This document shows, piece after piece, positions 9,343 through 17,864 of a DNA stretch of 64,000 nucleotides. How positions within the stretch are numbered: the stretch's first letter is position 1; each line of letters begins with the position of its first letter. The translations under genes and the position numbers were made by a program. This DNA comes from Maritimibacter fusiformis (GTDB taxonomy: Bacteria; Pseudomonadota; Alphaproteobacteria; Rhodobacterales; Rhodobacteraceae): contig NZ_VSIY01000006.1 in the NCBI RefSeq assembly GCF_008086115.1, positions 237,339-301,338 of the forward strand, read 5' to 3'. The notes under the pieces were generated by a model that worked only from the letters and a program-made list of their open reading frames with translations, was not told where the DNA came from and did not search any database.

Positions 9343-10281
9343 TCAGGTCTTTTTCGCCAGCGGGTGACGCGTCAGCACCAGTTCGCGCAGCCTTTCTTCC
9401 AGCACATGGGTGTAGATCTCGGTGGTCGACACGTCGGCATGGCCCAACAGTGTCTGGATCGCCCGCAGATCGGCGCCGTGCGCCAGAAGATGCGTGGCGA
9501 AAGCGTGGCGCAGCCGGTGCGGCGTGACCGTTTCGGGTGAGACCCCGGCGGCCACCGCGATCTCCTTGATCAGCCCGTGGAACCGGTGCCGGGTCAGGTG
9601 CCCGGCCTTGCCGCGCGACGGGAACAGGTAGGGCGAGGGTTTCTGCGGCGGCGGTTTCGCCGCTTCGGCGTCGTCGCGGACGGTCAGCCACGCCGCCAGC
9701 GCCGCGCGGGCCGGTTCCGACAGCGGCACCAGCCGTTCCTTGCCGCCCTTGCCGCGCACCAAAAGCATCCGGGGGTCGCCACGGGCCGCGCTGGCGGGCA
9801 GGCCGACCAGTTCGCTCACCCGCATCCCGGTGGCATAGAGCAGTTCCATCAGGCAGGTGTTGCGCAGCCGGTCGGTCGGGCTGCGCCCGTGCCGGGTCGC
9901 CGCCGCCAAGAGCGCCTCGACCTCGGCCTCGCTCAGCGTGCCGGGCAGGCGCCGCGCCTTGGCCGGGCCGGTGATGCGCAGGGCCGGGTTGTCGGCGCGC
10001 CAGCCCTCTTCATAGGCAAAACGATAAAGCTGCTTGACCGCCGACAACCTCCGCGCCCGGGTCGCGGCGGCCAGCCCCTCGGCCTCGCAGCTCACCAGGT
10101 AGGCCTCGATATCGGCCCGGCGCGCGGTGGCGAAATCCGACCCGCGCGCCTCAAGAAATCCCGCGAAGTCCTTGAGATCGCGTCCATAAGCCAGAAGGGT
10201 GTTTTGCGCCGCGTCCAGTTCCGCCGCCTGAGCATCGAGAAAGGTCGATATCCAGCGCGCCGCTTCGCCCGACAGGGTCAT
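9343..10281 (-). CDS. xerD: Tyrosine recombinase XerD
   Basis: Site-specific recombinase resolving chromosome dimers at dif, 312 residues. It has an N-terminal SAM-like domain (about 1-100) and a catalytic domain with R154 (TGMRVSEL), K178, H255 and R258 ([10 protein letters not shown]), H281 ([13 protein letters not shown]) and nucleophile Y290. XerD rather than XerC is inferred from its position beside aroK-aroB, an arrangement I recall from Rhodobacteraceae. Its ATG overlaps the stop of the upstream 522-residue gene by four bases (ATGA), indicating translational coupling. Confidence 0.88.
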   Translation of the reverse strand: MTLSGEAARWISTFLDAQAAELDAAQNTLLAYGRDLKDFAGFLEARGSDFATARRADIEAYLVSCEAEGLAAATRARRLSAVKQLYRFAYEEGWRADNPALRITGPAKARRLPGTLSEAEVEALLAAATRHGRSPTDRLRNTCLMELLYATGMRVSELVGLPASAARGDPRMLLVRGKGGKERLVPLSEPARAALAAWLTVRDDAEAAKPPPQKPSPYLFPSRGKAGHLTRHRFHGLIKEIAVAAGVSPETVTPHRLRHAFATHLLAHGADLRAIQTLLGHADVSTTEIYTHVLEERLRELVLTRHPLAKKT

Positions 10282-11846
10282 CCGTTCCGGTCCAGCACCA
10301 GGTATTCAAGCGCCGCGCGCCGCGCGGTTTCCTCAAGCCCCACGGCGCGAAACAGTGCCAGCGCATCGGTGATCTGGTCCAGATCGCCCGGCGCCCCGTC
10401 GCTGAACAGCGCCATGGCGCGCAGGATCGCCTCGCCCAGCCGGTCCCCGTTGATGAGGTCGGCCAGTCGCGCCGGAGGCCCCTCGGCGGCAAAACCGTCG
10501 ATCACCGCCTGCGCCCGCGCCTCGGTCGAGGTCAGCCCCTCGACCTGCCCACGCGCCACCCCGGCCAGCACCCGGTCGAGCGGCCCAGCCGCCTCGGGCA
10601 GCCCGGCCATGGCCACCGCCTCGTAGTCCGGCGACAGAAGCCCCATGCGAAAGGCGATGCGCCCGGCCTCACCCGGCAGGCCCAGCCCGGCCAGGTCCGC
10701 GCCCAGAACATGTGCGATCTGCACCTCCACCCGCGCCGCCGACAGGCTGTTCCATAACGGCGGCAGGGCCGCTGCAATCGCCTCGCGGTCCTCGGCTTCC
10801 AGCGCCGCTTCGAGCGTTTGCAGCGCCTCGACCCGGGTCCAGACTCCGCCGGATGCCGCCGCGCGGCGCTCGGTGTAAAGCCCGACCAACTGGTTGTCGC
10901 TGACAGCGCCGGTGCGCGCCAGCCGTTCGCCCGCCTCGACACGGGCCTTCCAGCCGATATTGGCGCGAAGGTCGGCCTGGGCGAAGGCCACCGGAAGCGA
11001 ATTGGTCGGAATCGCCTGCCCGATCGCCTCGAACATGCGGAAGGTCAGGGGGGTGGGCTGGTCGGGCAGGGGCAGGGGCGGTTCTTCCTCAAAGAGGTCC
11101 GGGTCGAGAAAGCGCGCGAACAGGTCGGCGTCGTCCTCGGGGATCAGCCCCAGCACGCTGCCGGTGCCCAAAAGCAAGGCCGCCCCGTCCCAATCGCCCA
11201 TCCGCGCAAGGCAGAAGATCCGCGCCTGGTAGGTCGGCGACAACTCCGGCGTGTCTGACAGCACTTCGCACAGCTTGTCCTCCTCGCCGATCAGCAGCGT
11301 CACGTCGAACCAGCGCCGGAACACCTCCGGGCTTTGCGGCCCGGCACGCTCCAGCAGCGCCTCGGCCTGATCCAGCGCGCCTAACTCCAGCAGCTTGTCG
11401 ACGCGGGCCAGGAAGATCGCGGCGCCGTTCTCGGCGGTTTCCATCACCGGCGGGTCAAGCTCGGCCAGCAGCAGGCGATAGGCCAGCGCGCTGATCGCGG
11501 GCAGGGTTTCGTCGGGCAGTTCGCGAAAACGTCGGGCGATGTCCTCGGGCCGCGACTGGCCCCACAGATCGCCCGGCAGGCCGGTGACGCTCGGGGGCAG
11601 GATGCCGATCGCGTCGGGGCGGGTGCCGCCCAAGGTGGTGACGGTGACGGTGGCGATCGGGGCGCCGGGGGTGACCGCGGGTTCGTCGACGCGCGGCAGT
11701 CCGTCCTCGCCGCCCGGCACGGCCTGCGGCGTGGCAACCGAATCCGACAGCCACGGGATCGCCGACATCGGCGCGCCGGCGTCCTGCGCCATGGCTGCGC
11801 CGGCAAGGCCCGCCAGCGCCAGGACTGCCGCCGCCCTAGTTCGCAT
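10278..11846 (-). CDS. Secreted protein of unknown function coupled to xerD
   Basis: 522 residues with a clear signal peptide (MRTRAAAVLALAGLAGAAMA, cut before QDAG). A proline/glycine-rich segment follows, then a long, mainly alpha-helical, alanine- and leucine-rich region (about 100-520) suggesting TPR/Sel1-like packing, though I see no regular repeat period. It is coupled to xerD downstream and overlaps the 45-residue gene upstream by 11 bases, so the three form a tight operon. I recall homologues in this position in Rhodobacteraceae without assigned function. Confidence 0.8.
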   Translation of the reverse strand: MRTRAAAVLALAGLAGAAMAQDAGAPMSAIPWLSDSVATPQAVPGGEDGLPRVDEPAVTPGAPIATVTVTTLGGTRPDAIGILPPSVTGLPGDLWGQSRPEDIARRFRELPDETLPAISALAYRLLLAELDPPVMETAENGAAIFLARVDKLLELGALDQAEALLERAGPQSPEVFRRWFDVTLLIGEEDKLCEVLSDTPELSPTYQARIFCLARMGDWDGAALLLGTGSVLGLIPEDDADLFARFLDPDLFEEEPPLPLPDQPTPLTFRMFEAIGQAIPTNSLPVAFAQADLRANIGWKARVEAGERLARTGAVSDNQLVGLYTERRAAASGGVWTRVEALQTLEAALEAEDREAIAAALPPLWNSLSAARVEVQIAHVLGADLAGLGLPGEAGRIAFRMGLLSPDYEAVAMAGLPEAAGPLDRVLAGVARGQVEGLTSTEARAQAVIDGFAAEGPPARLADLINGDRLGEAILRAMALFSDGAPGDLDQITDALALFRAVGLEETARRAALEYLVLDRNG

Positions 11847-11973
11847 CCAGCGTCACCGACAGGCTTTGCTCGCGCGGCGTGGGCGACAGGTCGCCCAGGT
11901 AGGCGAACACCGACAATCCGATCCCGACCAGGACCACGACCAGCAACAGAAACTTGACCAGGCGCCACAACAT
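11836..11973 (-). CDS. 45-residue membrane peptide
   Basis: One hydrophobic helix (RLVKFLLLVVVLVGIGLSVFAY) followed by a polar tail (LGDLSPTPREQSLSVTLDAN), probably facing the periplasm. The start follows a GAGGGGGCGGGAAG ribosome-binding site. The gene overlaps the start of the secreted 522-residue gene by 11 bases, so they are co-translated and may act together at the membrane. It is divergent from aroK. Function unknown. Confidence 0.72.
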   Translation of the reverse strand: MLWRLVKFLLLVVVLVGIGLSVFAYLGDLSPTPREQSLSVTLDAN

Positions 11974-12088
11974 CTTCCCGCCCCCTCTTTTTTCACAGGT
12001 TTTTTCCCGCGGGCGATTCATATATGGCATTTCCGACGCGTTCACACCATTGAGGCGCGAGGGAAAGTTTCGGCAAGGTGCTGCCAGT

Positions 12089-12637
12089 TTGGGCTATGGT
12101 CTGAAAAAACCGGTCGTCATGGTCGGCATGATGGGCGCGGGAAAGACCGCGGTCGGGCAGGCGCTGGCCCGCCGGCTGGGGGTGGCCTTCGTCGATTCGG
12201 ACGACGAGATCGTCAGGGCGGCGGCCATGAGCATCCCCGAGATCTTCGAACGTGACGGCGAGGCGTTCTTTCGTGACCGCGAAGGCGAGGTGCTGGCGCG
12301 CCTGCTGCAAGGTGGCCCGCGCATCCTGTCGACCGGCGGCGGCGCCTATCTCGCGCCCGCCAACCGCGAGGCGATTTCAGCCGCCGGGGTGGCGGTCTGG
12401 CTGCGCGCCGACCCGGATCTGTTGTGGGAGCGCGTGCGGCGCAAGAACACACGACCCCTCCTGCGCACCCCCGACCCGCGCGCCACGCTGAACACGCTTT
12501 GTGCGGCGCGCGAGCCGGACTATGCCAAGGCCGATCTGGTGGTCGATGCCAAGGCGCGCTATTCCATCGCCGACATGACCGGCCGGGTGATCGAGGTGCT
12601 GCTGACCCGGCCCGACGTGCTTGAGGAGACAGGCTGA
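12089..12637 (+). CDS. aroK: Shikimate kinase
   Basis: Phosphorylates shikimate to shikimate-3-phosphate in the aromatic amino-acid pathway. It shows Walker A GMMGAGKTAVG, the shikimate-binding DSDDEI, a conserved STGGGAYL and the lid region RKNTRPLL. There is no well-placed ATG: ATG 12119 would remove the first beta strand. I chose TTG 12089 (giving about 182 residues), 8-9 bases after CAAGGTG; TTG 12050 is also in frame. The stop overlaps the aroB ATG by one base (TGATG). Confidence 0.88.
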   Translation: MGYGLKKPVVMVGMMGAGKTAVGQALARRLGVAFVDSDDEIVRAAAMSIPEIFERDGEAFFRDREGEVLARLLQGGPRILSTGGGAYLAPANREAISAAGVAVWLRADPDLLWERVRRKNTRPLLRTPDPRATLNTLCAAREPDYAKADLVVDAKARYSIADMTGRVIEVLLTRPDVLEETG

Positions 12638-13746
12638 TGGATGTGGTCGAGGTCAAGCTTGGCGCGCGCGCCTACGAGGTGCGCATCGGCTCAGGTCTGC
12701 TTTCCCGCGCCGGAGCCGAAATCGCGCCGATTCTCAACCGCCCCCGCGTCGCCATCGTGACCGAGGAGCGCGTCGCGGCGTTGCATCTCGACGCGCTCAT
12801 CACCGGGCTGGCCCGCGCCGGGATCGAGGCGGAGACGCTGGTGCTGCCGCCGGGCGAGACCACCAAGAGCTGGGCGCATCTGACCGAGGTGGTCGAATGG
12901 CTGCTGGAACGGCAGGTCGAGCGCAAGGATATCGTCGTGGCCTTCGGCGGCGGCGTAATCGGCGACCTCGTGGGCTTTGCCGCCGCGATCCTGCGGCGCG
13001 GCGTGCGCTTCGTGCAGATCCCGACCACGTTGCTGGCCCAGGTCGACAGTTCGGTCGGCGGCAAGACCGGCATCAACTCGCCGCACGGCAAGAACCTGGT
13101 CGGCGCCTTTCACCAGCCCTCGCTGGTGCTGGCCGATATCGACCTGCTCGACACGCTCAGCCCGCGCGATTTCCTGGCGGGCTACGGCGAGGTGGTGAAA
13201 TACGGCGGTCTCGGCAGTCTCGCCTTCTTCGAATGGCTCGAAGACCACGGCCCCGACCTGGCGGCGGGCGACCGCGCCCTGCGGCAAGAGGCGGTGCGCC
13301 GGTCGGTGCGGATGAAGGCCGATATCGTGGCCCGCGACGAGACCGAGCAGGGCGACCGCGCGCTTCTGAACCTCGGCCACACCTTCGGCCACGCCCTCGA
13401 GGCCGCGACCGGCTATAGCGACCGGCTGTTGCATGGCGAAGGCGTGGCCATCGGCTGCGCGCTGGCGTTCGAGACCTCGGCGCGCCTCGGGCTGATGAGC
13501 CAGGAGGCACCGTCGCGCTTTGTCGAACACCTGGCCGCGATGGGCATGAAGCGCCGCCTTGCCGACATTCCCGGCGAGTTGCCCGATGCCGACGGGCTGC
13601 TGGCGCTGATGGCCCAGGACAAGAAGGTCGAGGCGGGGCGTCTGCGCTACGTGCTGGCGCGCGGCATCGGCGAGGCTTTCGTGGCGGACGATGTCGACCC
13701 CGCCGTTGTCAGGGCCGTCCTGACAGACGCGCTGACAGCCCGCTGA
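12637..13746 (+). CDS. aroB: 3-dehydroquinate synthase
   Basis: Second step of the shikimate pathway, converting DAHP to 3-dehydroquinate with NAD+ and a divalent metal; 369 residues. Visible motifs are the NAD-binding FGGGVIGDLVGFAA, the PTTLLAQVDSSVGGKTGINS loop and the metal-binding region LNLGHTFGHALE. It is translationally coupled to aroK by a one-base overlap. A hairpin just after the gene abuts the Mu-like element. Confidence 0.95.
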   Translation: MDVVEVKLGARAYEVRIGSGLLSRAGAEIAPILNRPRVAIVTEERVAALHLDALITGLARAGIEAETLVLPPGETTKSWAHLTEVVEWLLERQVERKDIVVAFGGGVIGDLVGFAAAILRRGVRFVQIPTTLLAQVDSSVGGKTGINSPHGKNLVGAFHQPSLVLADIDLLDTLSPRDFLAGYGEVVKYGGLGSLAFFEWLEDHGPDLAAGDRALRQEAVRRSVRMKADIVARDETEQGDRALLNLGHTFGHALEAATGYSDRLLHGEGVAIGCALAFETSARLGLMSQEAPSRFVEHLAAMGMKRRLADIPGELPDADGLLALMAQDKKVEAGRLRYVLARGIGEAFVADDVDPAVVRAVLTDALTAR

Positions 13747-13776
13747 TACGCCCCCTTCTTTGCTCCGGAAAATACC

Positions 13777-13805
13777 CCGGGAGGGGAGGGCTGGCCCTCC
13801 CCCGG
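13777..13805. terminator. Hairpin downstream of aroB
   Basis: Perfect 8-bp stem GGGGAGGG / CCCTCCCC (13783-13790 and 13795-13802) with a CTGG loop, extended at the base by CCGG/CCGG. There is no U-run, so terminator function is only likely. It is nearly symmetrical and could stop aroB transcripts from the left and repressor transcripts from the element. Its last five bases (CCCGG) are the left copy of the element's target duplication. Confidence 0.5.
13801..13805. repeat. Target-site duplication, left copy (CCCGG)
   Basis: CCCGG immediately before the left TG terminus of the Mu-like element. The same five bases follow the right CA terminus at 21979-21983. Mu-type transposition duplicates 5 bp, and CCCGG fits the Mu target preference NY(C/G)RN. 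Confidence 0.85.
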
Positions 13806-13811
13806 TGACGG

Positions 13812-13830
13812 CTTTCAACTGATTTGAACC
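13812..13830 (+). repeat. Transposase end-binding site L1
   Basis: CTTTCAACTGATTTGAACC, six bases inside the left terminus. It aligns with the reverse complement of R1 (CTTTCAGTTGGTTTAATAC) and with L2/R2 around a shared core TTTCA-N4-TTT. The equal distance from both termini supports a role as the outermost transposase-binding site. Confidence 0.75.
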
Positions 13831-13876
13831 CCCTCGAAAATTTCATCACGCCTTTTCAATATGTTATGGAGTGGCG

Positions 13877-13897
13877 ATTTCAGTGGGTTTGATACCG
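13877..13897 (+). repeat. Transposase end-binding site L2, inverted copy of R2
   Basis: 21 bases forming a perfect inverted repeat with 21929-21949; the core is TTTCAGTGGGTTTGATACC. L1 and L2 start 66 bases apart, whereas R1 and R2 are 24 apart. The wide-left/close-right asymmetry is like phage Mu. Confidence 0.85.
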
Positions 13898-14013
13898 CTG
13901 GGGGGCGGTGTGCGCGGAAAACCGCGTTTGACACAGAAAATTGCAGTAAAAAACGCAATGTTTTCAACGGGCCGATTTGCAAGGTGTGTGCAAGATTGCC
14001 CACACCCTACACC

Positions 14014-14538
14014 TCATAGCTCAACCTTCGTTCCATCGGAAAACTCGATTCTTGACCGCCCCGCCTCGATTGTTTCGCGATCTCGCACCATTGAGCGTTC
14101 GGGGTCGGCAGCATCATCGTGAAGAATGATAGGAAGGGCGCTCGAGACCTTACCGTCGGCGGTCTTCTCAGCTTCCGCGCGAAGGTCCTTTTGCGCTTGA
14201 AGAAACAGTGACCAGAAGTCCCCTGGACGGCTTGCGATGGCAAGACTGGCCCGAAAATCCTCTTTGCTGATCTCTTTACAAACCAGCCGACCAAAACGGA
14301 CCAATGCCAGACCCAGGGCGATATTCTCGTCGCCCCACCAAGAAACCGGGGCCCGCCCCAAGGTTGGCGTCGTCTCTCCGGCTGCGATCCGTACGATTCT
14401 TTCCGGTACTCTCCCGCGTGCCTTCCAAGTGGAGATTGTGCTCTGGCCGATCATTAGCGCGCGAGCAAGATCAGCCTCGGTTTTCACGTGAAAAGCCTTT
14501 TTCAAACGCTCGATCACGGCTTCGACGGTCTCGGTCAT
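14014..14538 (-). CDS. CI-like repressor of the Mu-like element
   Basis: 174 residues. The N-terminal helix-turn-helix (LKKAFHVKTEADLARALMIGQSTISTWKARGRVPERIV) matches the phage CI repressor HTH type. A C-terminal region of about 110 residues is of unknown fold and could serve oligomerisation or induction. The start at 14538 (MTETVEAVIER) follows AAGAGGC. Being divergent from the Ner-like and transposase genes puts it where Mu has c, so it probably keeps the element silent. Near-palindromic CTTCACA-TGCG sites lie in the shared promoter region. Confidence 0.8.
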   Translation of the reverse strand: MTETVEAVIERLKKAFHVKTEADLARALMIGQSTISTWKARGRVPERIVRIAAGETTPTLGRAPVSWWGDENIALGLALVRFGRLVCKEISKEDFRASLAIASRPGDFWSLFLQAQKDLRAEAEKTADGKVSSALPIILHDDAADPERSMVRDRETIEAGRSRIEFSDGTKVEL

Positions 14539-14547
14539 GAATGCCTC

Positions 14548-14588
14548 TTGAAACTTCACAATGCGACGTGCATACTTCACATGCGAAG
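14548..14588 (+). promoter_or_regulatory. Early promoter with repeated operator half-sites
   Basis: On the plus strand TTGAAA (14548-14553), a 17-base spacer and CATACT (14571-14576) form a plausible promoter for the Ner-like and transposase genes. CTTCACAATGCG (14554-14565) and CTTCACATGCG (14575-14585) repeat within the spacer and over the -10/start. The second extends to CTTCACATGCGAAG, an almost perfect palindrome. Repressor or Ner-like protein binding here would block transcription. Inferred from sequence only. Confidence 0.5.
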
Positions 14589-14590
14589 AC

Positions 14591-14818
14591 ATGGAGATTG
14601 CCTTGTTCACATCGAATACTAACCCTTCGCCGGAACTTTTGAAAGCCGTTCGCGCGGGCTTGGTGTTGCAGGGTACTTCTCTGTCTCGCTGGGCCGAGGC
14701 GCATGGGGTAAAGCGCCAGAACCTGACCAAAGCCTTGTTGGGCGAATGGCGGGGACCCAAAGCTCAAACTCTGCTGGAAAAGGTAAAGGAAGCCGCTTTG
14801 GTGCAGGGTGGAAAATGA
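14591..14818 (+). CDS. Small HTH protein, Ner-like early regulator
   Basis: About 75 residues with a helix-turn-helix (LSRWAEAHGVKRQNLTKALLGEW). It is first in the rightward early operon and divergent from the repressor, the position of Mu ner, which dampens early transcription. The Ner assignment is positional. I prefer ATG 14591 (MEIALFTSN); ATG 14561 lies inside the operator region. Its TGA overlaps the transposase ATG (ATGA), giving translational coupling. Confidence 0.65.
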   Translation: MEIALFTSNTNPSPELLKAVRAGLVLQGTSLSRWAEAHGVKRQNLTKALLGEWRGPKAQTLLEKVKEAALVQGGK

Positions 14819-16755
14819 TATTCGTCAGGAGCTTATTAGGGCTTGGGCGCATCCCTTCAGATAGGACAAGCGCGTCGAAATGGCTGGCCCGGCACAACAT
14901 CCCGACGTTTCGCCTTCCCGTGAACGGCGGGGAAGCCGAGGCGGTGGAGTTGGCGCAGCTCCCCAGCGATGTTCGGCTTGCTTATCTCCGCTGCAAGATC
15001 AAAGAGTTCCACCTTGACCCCGGCACCTATGACGACGCGGCGCACGATGAGTTCTGGCAGGCGTCGCCGTCGCGGCGCGAACGGGCGGAACGCAAGGCGG
15101 CGGTGGCGCGGCTCCTGGTCGCGCTTGGGTCGCGTGTGCCTTGGACCGAGCGCCTCGCCCTGGTGCATGAACAGTTCGGTGTTGAAGGCCATTCCAAACC
15201 TCGCTTGAAGGCCATCTTGAGCGCCGTTCGCGGGGTCGATCCGATCAACTTCGCCCCGGCGCTCCTGGACAAATACCAGGGCGCGGCGCGCTCGGCCGAG
15301 ATCGGCCGCGATGCGTGGCGGTTCTTCCTGACCACGATCCGCAATGCCGGGCCGGATTTCCCTTTGAAACAAGCGTGGCGCGACACGCGGGACGTTGCTG
15401 CCAAGACAGGCTGGGCATGGCCGTCACCTTCGACTGTTTATCGCCGTTGGCAGGCGCTTCCCGAGGCACAACGGCTCGCGGCGAGGATCGGACGGGCGGA
15501 AGCCGTCAAACGGCTGGCCATTCCGGCCACACGGGACAAGCCGGGCGAGGTGCTCGAATGGGTCTCGCTGGACGGGCGCACCAAGGATTTCTGGGTTGAT
15601 TTCGGCGACGGCCGGGCGGTGCGCGCCACCTTCCTCGCCCTCGTGGATGTGGCATCGAACCACGTTCTTGATTGGGAGCTGGCGACCAGCGAAAACGCGG
15701 CCGCGACAGTGCGCCTGATCAAGCGCACCTGCGAGAAATACGGCATCTTTGATCGTCTCTATACTGACAACGGCGCGGCCTTTGCCGGGCACCTGGTGGC
15801 GGGCGGCAACGTGTTCCGGTTCCGCAATGGTGGCAAAAAGCCGGAAGGTGTGCAGCCGCCGGGTATCTGTCAGATCATGGGCATTCAGCTTCATTTCGCT
15901 ACGCCCGGCAACGGCCAAGCCAAGATCGCGGAACGGACCTTCGCGACCCTATCTCGGGTGATCTACGACCGGCCGGAGTTCAAGGGGGCTCACGCGGGCC
16001 ACAAGCCCGGCGCCAGCCCCGGCGCGGATGTGAAGCCCATTCCGCTGGAAACCGCGTTGCGCGTGATCGAGCGCGAGGTCAGACGGCACAACAGCGAGCA
16101 AGGGCGACGGTCTCACGGTGCGCGCGGCCGGTCCTATGAACAGGCGTTCCGCGAAGGTCTCGCGGATCGCGTGACCCGCAGGCCGACTGCACGTCAGCTC
16201 TATCTGGCCGGGCTAATCTACACGCCCGTTGCCGTTGATCGGTTCGGGCAGGTGCGCCGCAACGGTTGGGCCTACGGCGGCCCTTCCACACAGGAGAAAC
16301 TCTTGCCCTATCACGGCACCGGCAAGCGCATCTTGCTCGGCCGGGACCCGGACGATTTCAGCACGCCCGCGCTCGCGTTCGATGAGAACGGACACCTGAT
16401 ATGCGAAGGCATCGAGCCGGTGAAGTCCGGGGCCTACGGCAGTGTTGACGGCATCCGCGACGCGGCCCGCAACCGCAAGGCCGCGCGGGAAGCCGTGGCC
16501 GCCGGCGAAGCGGAAAACGACAGAATGAAACGCAAAGACTTTGAGCGCGCGCTTGCTGCGCTCGACGGTCCCGACCCCGAACCCTTCGAGGGGGCCAAGG
16601 ACGTGGTGAAGGGGCAGTTCAATTCCCCGATCAAGGCAACGCTCAAGCCGCCCAAACCGAAACGGCAGGCAAAGCCCAAGAGCGTGTTGACGGAGGAAAT
16701 GATGGCGGAACTCGACCGTGTGAACGGGATCGAAAGGTCCCGCTACGGGCGATAG
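14815..16755 (+). CDS. MuA-type DDE transposase
   Basis: Catalyses strand transfer of the element; 646 residues (MuA of Mu: 663). An N-terminal Mu-type winged helix (about 15-60, SASKWLARHNI) is followed by end-binding domains and an RNase H-like core with D253 (VSLDGRTKD), D318 (LYTDNGAAF) and E373 (AKIAERTFA). The spacing is nearly that of MuA D269/D336/E392. The basic C-terminus (KPPKPKRQAKPK, about 605-620) resembles the MuA region contacting MuB. The start is the ATGA overlap with the Ner-like gene, after AGGGTGGA. Intact and probably functional. Confidence 0.92.
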   Translation: MIFVRSLLGLGRIPSDRTSASKWLARHNIPTFRLPVNGGEAEAVELAQLPSDVRLAYLRCKIKEFHLDPGTYDDAAHDEFWQASPSRRERAERKAAVARLLVALGSRVPWTERLALVHEQFGVEGHSKPRLKAILSAVRGVDPINFAPALLDKYQGAARSAEIGRDAWRFFLTTIRNAGPDFPLKQAWRDTRDVAAKTGWAWPSPSTVYRRWQALPEAQRLAARIGRAEAVKRLAIPATRDKPGEVLEWVSLDGRTKDFWVDFGDGRAVRATFLALVDVASNHVLDWELATSENAAATVRLIKRTCEKYGIFDRLYTDNGAAFAGHLVAGGNVFRFRNGGKKPEGVQPPGICQIMGIQLHFATPGNGQAKIAERTFATLSRVIYDRPEFKGAHAGHKPGASPGADVKPIPLETALRVIEREVRRHNSEQGRRSHGARGRSYEQAFREGLADRVTRRPTARQLYLAGLIYTPVAVDRFGQVRRNGWAYGGPSTQEKLLPYHGTGKRILLGRDPDDFSTPALAFDENGHLICEGIEPVKSGAYGSVDGIRDAARNRKAAREAVAAGEAENDRMKRKDFERALAALDGPDPEPFEGAKDVVKGQFNSPIKATLKPPKPKRQAKPKSVLTEEMMAELDRVNGIERSRYGR

Positions 16756-16831
16756 GCGGCCCGGCGAGTGCTGACACCACCCGCCGGGCCATTCAACGCG
16801 GGCGACGCCCGCAAGGTTAATGGAGGCCATG

Positions 16832-17617
16832 ATGGCAGAAGTATTCCAGTTCGACAAGAAGCCCGAGGCACCGCCCGTGCGTGGTGGTTTCGTCATGACG
16901 CCCACAGCGCAAAACATCCTGCGGTCAATCGACCTGGCTGGCGCGACCTGGTGCGGGATCACTCTGATCGCGGCGGCGCCGGGTATCGGCAAGACCGATA
17001 CGCTTCACCACTTCCGCCAAGGGCGGCCCGATGCAGTCATGTTCACCGCAGTTGACGGCGGGGGCGGTCCTTGGGGCGTTGCCTGTCAGCTCATGCAGCT
17101 CCTGGACATGGGCGCGCCGAACGGGCGCAACCTGATGGCCGAACGGCAGCGCATCGGCGAGGCGATCGGATGCGACGGGCTGTTGCTTGTGGATGAGGCG
17201 CAGTATCTGGTCCGGCGCAATACTCGCGGGGCCGACGATTGGTCGGCATTCGACTGGCTGCGCGCCATGTCCGAAGAGGCGTGTTTCTCCATCGCCTTCG
17301 TCGGCGATCTGTCGCTCTTGGAAATATCCGACAAGCGGGCGGGCCTGTGGCGACGGTCCGGCCAGTGCCGTCGCCTTGTCGTGCGGACCATAGAGCGCGG
17401 CGACGTCGAAGCGGTGGCGGCGCAACGCGGTGTTTCCGACGCGGCATCGGTCGAAGCCCTCTATCAGGTGTCGCGACGGGAAGGCGGACTCGGCTATGTC
17501 GAGACCATCACAAGCCATGCCGCCCGGTTAGCCGGCGGCGGCCGGATCGAGCCCAAGCACGTCCTGGCCGCAATCGAATACCTCAATCTCCATCGGATAG
17601 GAGGTGCCCATGTCTAA
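16832..17617 (+). CDS. MuB-like AAA+ ATPase
   Basis: Target-DNA-binding ATPase that delivers target sites to the transposase; 261 residues. Walker A is AAAPGIGKT (47-55) and Walker B is GLLLVDEAQ (D121, E122), with a downstream arginine-rich sensor region (RAGLWRRSGQCRRLV). It lacks the long N-terminal HTH region of Mu B and resembles the shorter AAA+ partners of other Mu-like elements. I chose ATG 16832, five bases after GGAGG; two Mets lie just upstream. It overlaps the next gene by 8 bases. Confidence 0.88.
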   Translation: MAEVFQFDKKPEAPPVRGGFVMTPTAQNILRSIDLAGATWCGITLIAAAPGIGKTDTLHHFRQGRPDAVMFTAVDGGGGPWGVACQLMQLLDMGAPNGRNLMAERQRIGEAIGCDGLLLVDEAQYLVRRNTRGADDWSAFDWLRAMSEEACFSIAFVGDLSLLEISDKRAGLWRRSGQCRRLVVRTIERGDVEAVAAQRGVSDAASVEALYQVSRREGGLGYVETITSHAARLAGGGRIEPKHVLAAIEYLNLHRIGGAHV

Positions 17618-17864
17618 CCTGAACATCACCTTGCCGCTAACGGATGCCGAGGTGAAGGAATTCCGGGGGCGCGACCTCCTGTTGATCCCGGCAACGCCAG
17701 CTCAGCGGCGCGGGCTCCTGATCGCCATGGCGACCCTTGAACGCTTCATTGAAGCCAACGGGGGTGAGGATGAGATCGCCGCGTTCCAGGCGTTGGGCGG
17801 CTTGCTCGCGCGCGGGAAGTGGGCAGGCGACTTGCACCTTAAAAAGAAAGGCGGTGCGCAATGA
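17610..17864 (+). CDS. Unknown 84-residue protein of the Mu-like element
   Basis: Acidic/amphipathic small protein (MSNLNITLPLTDAEVKEFRG...), mainly helical by composition, with a lysine-rich end (HLKKKGGAQ). The start is supported by AGGAGG five bases upstream. It overlaps the MuB-like gene by 8 bases and its stop overlaps the next start by four bases. It lies where Mu carries its non-essential semi-early genes. No recognisable domain. Confidence 0.7.
   Translation: MSNLNITLPLTDAEVKEFRGRDLLLIPATPAQRRGLLIAMATLERFIEANGGEDEIAAFQALGGLLARGKWAGDLHLKKKGGAQ

Noticed and set aside
13971..13988. A possible third left end-binding site (TTTTCAACGGGCCGATTT)
   Set aside because: It needs an insertion to align with the other sites and lacks a right-end counterpart.
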